The notes beneath the pieces are model-generated. The model worked only from the letters and a program-made list of their open reading frames with translations, was not told the origin of the DNA and did not search any database. This document shows, piece after piece, positions 45,040 to 51,142 of a stretch of DNA of 51,142 nt; the first letter of the stretch is position 1, and each line of letters opens with the position of its first letter. The DNA lies in NCBI GenBank assembly GCA_002733665.1, contig NVWM01000013.1, forward strand, positions 1 to 51,142, given 5' to 3'. Origin of the DNA: Lutibacter sp. (lineage in GTDB: Bacteria > Bacteroidota > Bacteroidia > Flavobacteriales > Flavobacteriaceae). Made by a program: the position numbers and the translations under genes.

Positions 45040-45070
45040 ATGATTTATTATAAACAAAAATCAAAGATAA

Positions 45071-46102
45071 TTATTGCCTTTTTATCAATTCTATTTCAAA
45101 CAATTTGTCCCAGTTTTTTCCAGTAACATAGAGTTTTTTGGTGCTTTTGTCATAAGCAATACCATTTAAAACGTCTAACGTTTTGTGTTGTTCTACTTTG
45201 TCTTTAAGTCCATTAAGGTTTGCTACTCCATCAACTTTTCCAGTAGTTGCATCAACTATAATAATAGAGTTTTGCTGGTAGATGTTTGCATATATTTTTC
45301 CGTCAATATATTCTAATTCGTTTAGTCTTTCAACTTTACGTTTGTTTGTATAAGCTTCAATAAAGTTTTCTTCTGCTTTCGTTTCTGGATTTAAAAACCA
45401 AATACGTTCTGTGCCGTCAGATTTTATAAGTTTCTCACCATTATTAGTTAATCCCCAACCTTCAAGGCTGTTTTTGTATTTAAATGTTCCTTCTTGCTCA
45501 AAAGTTTCAAAATCATACACAAATCCAAGCCCTTTTCTATAAGTTAGCATTATAATTTCATCACCAAATCTTGTCATTCCTTCACCAAAATACTGCTTAT
45601 CTAAATCTATTTTTTGTACTACTTTTCCTGTTTTTAATTCTACTTTCCTTAAAGATGAAGAGCCGTTTTGACCAGTGCTTTCGTATAAAAAACCATTGTG
45701 AATTTCAAGACCTTGTGTGTAAGCGTTTTTGTCATGAGGATAGGTGTTGATGATTTTGTAATCATAAACCTCAGGTTCAACATCTGCTAAAAAGTAAACG
45801 TTAGTTGTTACTTTTTTTGTTTTACCAGTATAAAAAACAAGTGCAGAAACAGTATGTCTTCCTAATTTGTAGTTTGATATATCTAACGTTGTACTAAAAT
45901 CAGCAGTGCTTTCAATCTTTTGATTGTCAATAGAAAATTGAACTGAGTCAATAGGATTGCCGTTTTTATCAGTCAAAGAAATCTCTAATATTTTACTGAT
46001 ATTCAGTTTGTTGGGTGTATTTAACTTGAATTTGTAGTCACTCTCACAAGAGAAGAAGACAATTGAAATCAATAGAATTACAAAACTATTTTTTATTGAC
46101 AT
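45071..46102 (-). CDS. Glutaminyl-peptide cyclotransferase lipoprotein
   Basis: 343 residues. Lipoprotein signal ending SIVFFSC, a short Ig-like domain (about 25-105), then a five-bladed propeller of the bacterial glutamine cyclotransferase type: YPHDKNAYTQGLEIHNGFLYESTGQNGSSSLRKVEL (cited in parts: TQGLE, LYESTG, SSLRKV), FGEGMTRF, EGWGLTN, LNELEYIDGKIYANIY and LDVLNGIAYD. It converts N-terminal Gln of peptides to pyroglutamate outside the cytoplasm. The following gene towards lower coordinates is separated by the 44925 element. Confidence 0.92.
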   Translation of the reverse strand: MSIKNSFVILLISIVFFSCESDYKFKLNTPNKLNISKILEISLTDKNGNPIDSVQFSIDNQKIESTADFSTTLDISNYKLGRHTVSALVFYTGKTKKVTTNVYFLADVEPEVYDYKIINTYPHDKNAYTQGLEIHNGFLYESTGQNGSSSLRKVELKTGKVVQKIDLDKQYFGEGMTRFGDEIIMLTYRKGLGFVYDFETFEQEGTFKYKNSLEGWGLTNNGEKLIKSDGTERIWFLNPETKAEENFIEAYTNKRKVERLNELEYIDGKIYANIYQQNSIIIVDATTGKVDGVANLNGLKDKVEQHKTLDVLNGIAYDKSTKKLYVTGKNWDKLFEIELIKRQ

Positions 46103-46154
46103 GTTATAAATCTTTTAAACGTTTAATTTTTATACAAATAAAACACTTTTATTA

Positions 46155-46184
46155 TTTGAAATATCAAAAATAAGGTTAAATTTG
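46155..46184 (+). promoter_or_regulatory. Promoter of the L31 gene
   Basis: TTTG (46155-46158), an 18-base spacer and TAAATTTG (46177-46184), 51 bases before the L31 start codon. Confidence 0.75.
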
Positions 46185-46235
46185 CAGTCTCAAAAATAGT
46201 AACGTCAAAAAGCGTTTCGAATAAAAACAAAAACA

Positions 46236-46487
46236 ATGAGAAAAGGTATACACCCAGAAAATTATAGAATGATGGCATTTAAAGATATGTCAAACGGAGA
46301 CGTATTTTTAACACGTTCAACTGCTGAGGCAAAAGAAACACTTGATGTTGATGGTGTTGAGTATCCTTTAGTGAAGTTAGAGATTTCAAGAACTTCACAC
46401 CCTTTCTATACAGGTAAGAAGAAATTAATTGATACTGCAGGACGTATTGATAAGTTCAAAACTAAATATGCTAAGTTTAAGAAATAA
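46236..46487 (+). CDS. rpmE2: Type B 50S ribosomal protein L31
   Basis: 83-residue ribosomal protein. It starts MRKGIHPENYRMMAFKDMS and has SHPFYTGKKKLIDTAGRIDKF, the L31 signature. The Cys residues of the zinc-binding form are absent, making it type B (zinc-independent). It has its own promoter and a perfect terminator. Confidence 0.97.
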   Translation: MRKGIHPENYRMMAFKDMSNGDVFLTRSTAEAKETLDVDGVEYPLVKLEISRTSHPFYTGKKKLIDTAGRIDKFKTKYAKFKK

Positions 46488-46509
46488 GCAGATTAGTTAT
46501 ATAAAATTG

Positions 46510-46541
46510 AAAATCCTCAACGTACGTTGAGGATTTTTTTT
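46510..46541 (+). terminator. Terminator after L31
   Basis: Palindrome AATCCTCAACGTACGTTGAG and complement, followed by eight T residues. Confidence 0.93.
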
Positions 46542-46620
46542 GTTTTACACTTTTTAGTAGTTATTTCTAAAAATAACGTAACTAATGCGTATTGTTTAAT
46601 TTTATGTATTGGTTTGTATA

Positions 46621-46741
46621 AGAATAGTAGCGGGTTTCAAGGTGCTTTCCTTACAAATTATCACTAAACTTTATATAAAACACCCACTTTGAATTTAGCA
46701 CTAAAACCGCTATTATTTTTATGCTTTGTTAGCGGTTCGGC
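46621..46741. repeat. Folded repeat flanking a cassette-like gene (attC-like in shape)
   Basis: AATAGTAGCGGGTTT pairs with AAAACCGCTATT 65 bases later, GTGCT with AGCAC inside it, and ACCGCTA can also pair with TAGCGGT at the right end. The arrangement makes a long imperfect hairpin abutting the stop of the 46743 gene. I recall very similar sequence following unrelated genes in many flavobacterial genomes, so I read it as a mobile cassette repeat. No integrase is nearby, and no canonical GTTRRRY core is seen. Confidence 0.55.
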
Positions 46742-46742
46742 T

Positions 46743-47384
46743 TCATTTTAATAGTTTCTTTTTGTATGATTTGGTTGCAAGATTTATAAGAATAACTCCT
46801 ACAATTGTAGGTATTAAAAAATTAAGCGTATTATTATTAAATACATTTTGAATTGAAGTAAATGCAGTAACAGCGGCTATAAAAGAAATACACATTCTTT
46901 TCAAGTGTTCAAAATACCAATCAGATTTTCCGTACTTCTGCTTTCTAATTGGTTTTTTAAATATATACTTGGCAATATCTTCAATTGTTGTAAATAGAAA
47001 AATTAATCCAAAAACAAGAAATATAGTAGCAAAAGAATTTTGACCTTTCAAATAAAGGTTTATTGAATAGTATAGCATAGAAATAGCAACAAGCCCTCCT
47101 ATACTGAAAATCGATTTTTCAAATAATGTTATTGCTTTGGTTTTCAAGTGTCCAATTCGTGAACCCGTTAATGCAAAATAAAAGCCAAAGATACCAATAG
47201 TAGTTATTAGTGCTCCACCAAGGTATGCTCCCGATATTAGAAGAATAAGCCAACTATACAAATATACCTGTCCAATGATTTTGTGTATTGCCCCTCCTTT
47301 TTTAAGTAGAATTTGTAAAATTCCTATTATAAATATAATTACGCCAATTATTGAATGTAATTGTAAAATAATTTCTCTTTCCAT
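46743..47384 (-). CDS. Hypothetical multi-pass membrane protein (cassette-like)
   Basis: 213 residues with six to seven hydrophobic segments. The start MEREIILQLHSIIGVIIFIIGILQILLKKGGAIHKIIGQVYLYSW resembles DUF2306-like proteins (cited in parts: LHSIIGV, GGAIHKIIGQVY). A KYGKSDWYFEHLKRM loop precedes the last two helices. Function unknown. It is isolated on the minus strand between plus-strand genes and bracketed by TTAGCGGT-type repeats on both sides, suggesting a recently acquired single-gene cassette. Confidence 0.72.
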   Translation of the reverse strand: MEREIILQLHSIIGVIIFIIGILQILLKKGGAIHKIIGQVYLYSWLILLISGAYLGGALITTIGIFGFYFALTGSRIGHLKTKAITLFEKSIFSIGGLVAISMLYYSINLYLKGQNSFATIFLVFGLIFLFTTIEDIAKYIFKKPIRKQKYGKSDWYFEHLKRMCISFIAAVTAFTSIQNVFNNNTLNFLIPTIVGVILINLATKSYKKKLLK

Positions 47385-47410
47385 TTAACTATAATTATTT
47401 GGTATTATTC

Positions 47411-47460
47411 GCTGACCGCTAATGGTTAAGATAATGTTCCGTTTTAATGAACTTTATCTT
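47411..47460. repeat. Right-hand cassette flank and hairpin
   Basis: CTGACCGCTAATGG (complement TTAGCGGTCAG) mirrors GTTAGCGGTTCGG at the left flank of the cassette. It is followed by AAGATAATGTTC paired with GAACTTTATCTT (47428-47460). No gene lies between this and the start at 47611. Confidence 0.5.
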
Positions 47461-47610
47461 ACGATAGGTAAAGTTAGTTAAAAAAAATGAGAAAGTCAAG
47501 TAATAAAAGATGCTCATTTTTCGAATTTTTTTATTTGTAACAATTTATTTTTGAATATCATTGATTTGGTAATTTGTTAAAAATCACTAACTTGTGAAAA
47601 AAAATTAACT

Positions 47611-48717
47611 ATGCCTATTTTCATGGACCGCCATAATATTCCAAGACAAGTTACTGCTGAACATGTAGCAGAAATGCATAAATTAGATTTAGAGATTGAA
47701 CATCTTTATAATTGCCGAGGTATTACCTATTGGTGTGATGAAAAAAAAGGAAATGCATTTTGTTTGATTGAAGCGCCAAACAAAGAATCTATTCAAAAAA
47801 TGCATGATCACGCTCATGGAGAATTTCCTGCTGATATTATAGAAGTAGATGAAAAATTAATTGCTTCATTTTTGGGAAGAATAGACGATCCTGAAAATCT
47901 TTCTGGGAATGACCTTAATATTATAGATGATTCTGCTTTTAGAGTGATTATGGTTATTGAAACAAATAATTACCTAAATAGAATAGAAGCGAATCAATTA
48001 AGTGTCTTTACTCAAAAACTTCATAAAAGTGTTTTAAAATCTATTAAGAAATTTAAAGGAAGTGTTGTAAAACAAGATAATTGTAGTTATTTAGTTTCTT
48101 TTACTTCTATTTCTGATGCTATTTCTTGCGCTTTAAAAATTCAATCGAATATAAATTATATTACACCAAAGTTTGATGGTTATCATAGATTATTGAATAT
48201 AGCAATTGGCTCAGGAGATCCTGTAACTGATAAAGATACGATCTTTGAAGATGTTATTTCACTTGCAACCAGAATGTGTGAAGTTGTTGACGGAAAAATT
48301 GTGATTTCTTCTCAGGTTAAAAATTTATTTGTAATTGAGAATAGAAACCTTGAACTCGATAGTAATTTGGTAAGGCCATTAAACCCAGTTGAAGAGAAAT
48401 TTCTTACTCAATTAATGAATTATATGGAAAAAGTATGGTCTGATCCAAATATTAAAACTGAGCATCTAAGTTCAGAATTAGGGTATAGTAAATCTCAATT
48501 GTATCGAAAATTAAAATCCTTGACCAACAAATCTCCAAATAATTTTATAAAAGAAATGAAACTAAATAAATCTTTAAATTTATTTCATAATAAATTGGGG
48601 AACGTTTCAGAAATAGCCTTTGAAGTAGGCTTTAATAGTCCTGCATATTTCACAAAATGTTTTTATGAAAAATTCGGAATTCTTCCATCAAAATATACAC
48701 AGCAGCATATTTTTTAA
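47611..48717 (+). CDS. DUF4242 / cyclase-like / AraC-type HTH regulator
   Basis: 368 residues in three parts. Residues 1-95 match DUF4242 (MDRHNIPRQVTAEHVAEMH, with Cys and HDHAHGEFP residues that could bind metal, as in nickel-binding relatives). Residues about 110-235 read like a class III nucleotide-cyclase homology domain: FKGSVVKQDNCSYLVSFTSISDAISCALKIQ, LLNIAIGSGDPV, ISLATRMCEVVDGKIVISSQV. It lacks the usual metal-binding Asp pattern, so it is probably a sensor. Residues about 270-368 form an AraC-type double helix-turn-helix (YSKSQLYRKLKSLT, VSEIAFEVGFNSPAYFTKCFYEKFG). It probably controls the FAD oxidoreductase 101 bases downstream. Confidence 0.82.
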   Translation: MPIFMDRHNIPRQVTAEHVAEMHKLDLEIEHLYNCRGITYWCDEKKGNAFCLIEAPNKESIQKMHDHAHGEFPADIIEVDEKLIASFLGRIDDPENLSGNDLNIIDDSAFRVIMVIETNNYLNRIEANQLSVFTQKLHKSVLKSIKKFKGSVVKQDNCSYLVSFTSISDAISCALKIQSNINYITPKFDGYHRLLNIAIGSGDPVTDKDTIFEDVISLATRMCEVVDGKIVISSQVKNLFVIENRNLELDSNLVRPLNPVEEKFLTQLMNYMEKVWSDPNIKTEHLSSELGYSKSQLYRKLKSLTNKSPNNFIKEMKLNKSLNLFHNKLGNVSEIAFEVGFNSPAYFTKCFYEKFGILPSKYTQQHIF

Positions 48718-48818
48718 ATAACAATGGTTCAAATGTGATATTTTTTGAATCAAATGAACAAGTTGCTTTTTGTTTGTCTTCCTAATTTTGTGAAAACTAA
48801 TTTAAAAATATTTGTATT

Positions 48819-49565
48819 ATGATGAACACTGTAAAAAATTTAGACGCTTCTGTTATTGAAGTTTTTGCTTCTCAATTGAGAGGAGAGTTGGTTATGCCTT
48901 CAGATACGACTTATAATGAAACCAGAAAGGTATATAATGGGATGATTGATAAACGTCCTGGAATGTTTGCAATGTGTGTTGATGTAGCTGATGTAATTGC
49001 TTCAGTAAATTTTGGTAGAGACAACAATTTATTGGTTGCTGTTAGAGGAGGAGGACATAATGGAGGAGGATTAGGACTGTGCGATGAAGGGTTGGTGATT
49101 GATTTGTCAGGAATTAAATTTGTAAGAGTTGATACTTCTGATAATACGGTAAGAGTTGGTGGAGGAAATCTTTGGGGAGAAGTAGATCATGCAACACATC
49201 CATTTGGTTTGGCTGTTCCAGCAGGAATAATTTCAACAACAGGAGTTGGAGGACTAACACTTGGAGGAGGAGTTGGGCATTTGTCACGTAAATATGGATT
49301 AACGATAGACAATTTATTAGAAGCAGATATGGTTTTGGCTGATGGTTCTTTTGTAACCGTTAATGAAAATCAAAACACCGATTTATTTTGGGCAATTCGA
49401 GGAGGAGGAGGTAACTTTGGAATTGTAACTTCCTTTAAATTTCAAGCACATCCTGTAAAAACGGTTATTGGTGGTCCAACTTTGTGGCCAATTGAGAAAA
49501 CAGAAGAAATTATGGAATGGTATCATGATTTTATTCAAAATGCTCCAGATGAACTAAATGGATTC
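48819..49565 (+). CDS. FAD-binding oxidoreductase, truncated at the junction
   Basis: PCMH/berberine-bridge-type flavoprotein. The FAD-binding domain shows VRGGGHNGGGLGLCDEGLVIDLS (cited as VRGGGHNGGG; its His is the usual covalent FAD ligand), PAGIISTTGVGGLTLGGGVGHLSRKYGLTIDN (cited as GGLTLGGGVGHLSRKYGL), and RGGGGNFGIVTSF. The second covalent Cys of bicovalent members (YGLxCDN) is Ile here. About 249 bacterial codons remain of an expected 450-480. The sequence then changes to GC-rich eukaryotic DNA after PDELNG, and the open frame to 49742 beyond that point is accidental. Substrate unknown. Confidence 0.88.
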
Positions 49566-49702
49566 ATCACTGCCTGTGTCGGCGGCGTGTTCTTCTCCTC
49601 GAGCCTTCTCCTTACCAAACTCTTGAACTCGTCGGTCTCCATTGTCTTGGTCATGCGAACCGCAAGCTTCAAGAGATCGTCCTTGGAAAGTGGCGCAGAC
49701 AT
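49566..49702 (-). CDS. Possible first exon of an unidentified eukaryotic gene (partial)
   Basis: On the minus strand an open frame begins MSAPLSKDDLLKLAVRMTK and continues TMETDEFKSLVRRRLEEKN up to the bacterial junction. It has an A at -3 before the ATG and a charged, helix-like composition. I do not recognise the family. It is cut by the junction, so neither its length nor its 3' end can be judged. An ATG two helical turns upstream in frame (49717) is a weaker alternative. Confidence 0.35.
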
Positions 49703-50118
49703 TTCTAGCGTGATCAACTGTGACGTAAACGATTGTCGATAAGGCCTTTAATGGTCCAATGGACGCGCTCGTTGTGTCTCGTGTCTCTCTCTCTTGGGTC
49801 GGCAACAAACAGAGAGGGTATGAGATGAGCGATGATGTCAGTGCACCAAAGGCTGCTACCACGGCATACCACCCCACCCAACTCGACTCAAGAAGGCAGC
49901 AAGTTATCGCGTCCCCGCACGTGTGCGAATAGGAGATAGATGGCCGTATGGATGCGCTGCAGCATATGGTTGCGCTGACTCGCTCTATGCTATGGTACGT
50001 CGTCGCGATACCACATGCACGGCTTGCAATTGCATAGGGGGAGAAAGAGGGTCGTACTGTGCGGAACGTCGCCCAACACCAACCCTCTGTTCGGATCACC
50101 TCAAACGCACATGTATCG

Positions 50119-50400
50119 TCACCACGCCACGCACCCGCCTGTCTGCTCCACCATGGCGTCAATCACATCGTCGTCTTCCATGCCAATGTCGTCGGGCGTC
50201 TTGTTTTCGTCAATGGGGGAGCCATCGAAGAGAAAACGAACAGAGGATCGGGAAATGCCTTGCTTCTTGCAGTAGGCATCCATCAGCTTCTTGAGTTGGG
50301 TCCCCCTCTTGATCTTGAAGTACATCTCAGCGCCATCCGCGTTTACCACCTTGAGAGACACCTGCGGGACCTCAGCCTTTACTTCACCTTGATCGGCCAT
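50119..50400 (-). CDS. SUMO (small ubiquitin-like modifier) precursor
   Basis: 93-residue complete reading frame. The acidic N-terminal tail MADQGEVKAEVPQ precedes the beta-grasp fold with VSLKVVNADGAEMYFKIKRG, TQLKKLMDAYCKKQG (helix), SVRFLFDGSPIDENKTPDDIGM and DDDVIDAMVEQTGG. These align residue for residue with eukaryotic SUMO, including the partner-binding groove and the C-terminal diglycine. A four-residue tail CVAW after the GG would be removed by a SUMO protease to give the mature form. It is eukaryotic, encoded in one uninterrupted exon, and starts 185 bases from the upstream RCC1 gene's stop. Confidence 0.93.
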   Translation of the reverse strand: MADQGEVKAEVPQVSLKVVNADGAEMYFKIKRGTQLKKLMDAYCKKQGISRSSVRFLFDGSPIDENKTPDDIGMEDDDVIDAMVEQTGGCVAW

Positions 50401-50584
50401 AAGCGAGGAGTAAGAGGTATCCTGAATTTGACCTATGACCGATGCAATCGGGAAGCAAGGGGGCACAAGCATTGCCAGCAACATGCCAAGGGCACCTGCC
50501 GACGGCACACATACAGCAATCTCTTCCATACATCGCCCTATCCTCTCTCGCATCCGATCCGCGTGCCATCTTACGTATACGTAA

Positions 50585-51142
50585 TCACGTTAGGGTGAGG
50601 GACGGTGGGGCAAACTGAATGCCACTGCTTCTGCCTGCGTGGCGTAGCCTTCTCCCAGCAAGCCACCCGATGCCCACCATCGCCACAGATACGACACACA
50701 CAAGGGCAATCATTTTAGTGGAGAAGAACGCATCGTGGGCATCCTCCTCTGGGCTGCTTGGGATGCTGTTGGAGGAGCGCAACCCTGCGTTGTTGTGGGA
50801 GGTCACGTCGGATGGATTTGACCCTCGAGACGACGGCGGGCCCCCACTGTTGGATCCTGCGTGACGGGGGAGCTGTGGGGCACGGCTGAAGGAAACATTG
50901 GAGATATCTTCGTCCCACCTCGATGCCGCTCGGAGCGACAAAATACCATCGTCGTCCGATGTGTCTTCGTCCTCCATGGGCATCAGCATCATCAGGCCCT
51001 CGTCCAAGGCCACGCCATCCTCGGCCACAAGCAGTGCCGTGTGTTTGGCACCGCATGATATGGACAGGGCTCGATAACCATCGGCGAGGTGCACCTGCTC
51101 CCACGACGCCGCATCCACGTTTGTGCCCAGGCCCAGCTGGCC
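50585..51142 (-). CDS. RCC1-repeat protein with C-terminal membrane anchor (3' part)
   Basis: The frame is open to the window edge and begins, reading minus, GQLGLGTNVDAASWEQVHL followed by ALSISCGAKHTALLV, a clear RCC1 beta-propeller repeat. About 90 low-complexity Ser/Asp/Pro-rich residues follow, then a single hydrophobic helix (MIALVCVVSVAMVGIGWLAG) with basic residues after it and a short tail ending SLTLT. That is a tail-anchored topology with the propeller in the cytosol. The 5' part lies beyond base 51,142. Eukaryotic; exact function unknown. Confidence 0.8.
   Translation of the reverse strand, partial: GQLGLGTNVDAASWEQVHLADGYRALSISCGAKHTALLVAEDGVALDEGLMMLMPMEDEDTSDDDGILSLRAASRWDEDISNVSFSRAPQLPRHAGSNSGGPPSSRGSNPSDVTSHNNAGLRSSNSIPSSPEEDAHDAFFSTKMIALVCVVSVAMVGIGWLAGRRLRHAGRSSGIQFAPPSLTLT

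Larger units (their letters stand above)
49566..51142. other. GC-rich eukaryotic segment joined to the bacterial contig
   Basis: From about 49,560 the base composition changes abruptly from AT-rich to GC-rich, codon use changes, and the recognisable proteins are eukaryotic (SUMO, RCC1). All three coding pieces are on the minus strand with short gaps, as in compact protist genomes. The exact join lies within about 49,555-49,575. Positions 49743-50118 hold no recognisable gene and should be flanking or intronic DNA between the first two eukaryotic genes. Confidence 0.9.

Noticed and set aside
46621..46741. True integron attC site
   Set aside because: The fold is similar in shape, but no canonical GTTRRRY core is found and no integrase is present, so only attC-like is claimed.
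49566..49742. Extension of the FAD oxidoreductase frame to 49742
   Set aside because: The sequence past about 49,560 is GC-rich eukaryotic DNA in antisense to a better frame; the continued frame shows no flavoprotein motifs.
49554..50598. Long overlapping frames of 60-200 codons in the GC-rich end
   Set aside because: High GC makes long random frames common; only the SUMO, RCC1 and possible first-exon frames have protein-like features.

Overview
The window is almost entirely one AT-rich bacterial chromosome segment (about 1 to 49,560), joined at its right end to about 1.6 kb of GC-rich eukaryotic DNA (about 49,566 to 51,142). The bacterial part reads as a gliding member of the Flavobacteriaceae (Bacteroidota). 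It carries gldJ, porU and porV of the type IX secretion system, a PafA-type alkaline phosphatase, a flavobacterial 5S rRNA end, and promoters of the Bacteroidota form (TTTG, about 18-19 bases, TAnnTTTG). Several lipoproteins have a Cys lipobox.

Layout. Positions 1-100 hold the 3' end of a 5S rRNA and its terminator. Positions 187-8675 are housekeeping genes: acyl-CoA dehydrogenase, anmK, a Glu/Leu-type dehydrogenase with a structured leader, nhaD, an exbB-exbD-tonB energy-transduction set, and folC. tRNA-Val (8734) follows, with a duplicated 3' end 174 bp downstream. Next comes an accessory block, 9200-17790. It holds a HipB/HipA-like toxin-antitoxin pair with two identical palindromic operators, then a compact type II-C CRISPR-Cas locus. 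That locus runs: tracrRNA (minus strand), cas9 (1130 aa), a HIRAN-domain gene overlapping the cas9 stop, a 21-repeat array, and cas2 and cas1 on the opposite strand facing the array. Positions 17925-22945 are membrane proteins, a FemAB/GNAT-like protein, a YdjM-like protein, a LysE exporter and a lipoprotein hydrolase. Positions 23134-29000 hold pfkA-gapA-GlcNAc kinase, then murF and gldJ on the minus strand. Positions 29177-34760 hold porU, porV and cdd. Positions 34871-44884 hold a lipoprotein frame broken by one stop codon, pafA, an MlaE/MlaF-type transporter, tRNA-Lys (again with a duplicated 3' end), DUF389, manC, sprT-like, an SDR and a large lipoprotein. Positions 45071-49560 hold a glutamine cyclotransferase, ribosomal protein L31, a cassette-like membrane gene flanked by repeats, a DUF4242/cyclase-like/AraC regulator and a truncated FAD oxidoreductase.

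The right end changes abruptly in base composition inside the FAD oxidoreductase. Beyond it lie, all on the minus strand, a possible first exon, a complete SUMO gene and the 3' part of an RCC1-repeat gene with a C-terminal membrane anchor. This compact GC-rich protist-like DNA (Acanthamoeba is one candidate host) is most simply explained by a chimeric assembly of an amoeba and an associated bacterium. The sequence alone cannot exclude a real junction.

The most unusual items are the HIRAN gene translationally coupled to cas9 in a rearranged II-C locus, a two-copy structured leader shared by the dehydrogenase and cdd genes, and paired tRNA 3'-end duplications containing short extra DNA.
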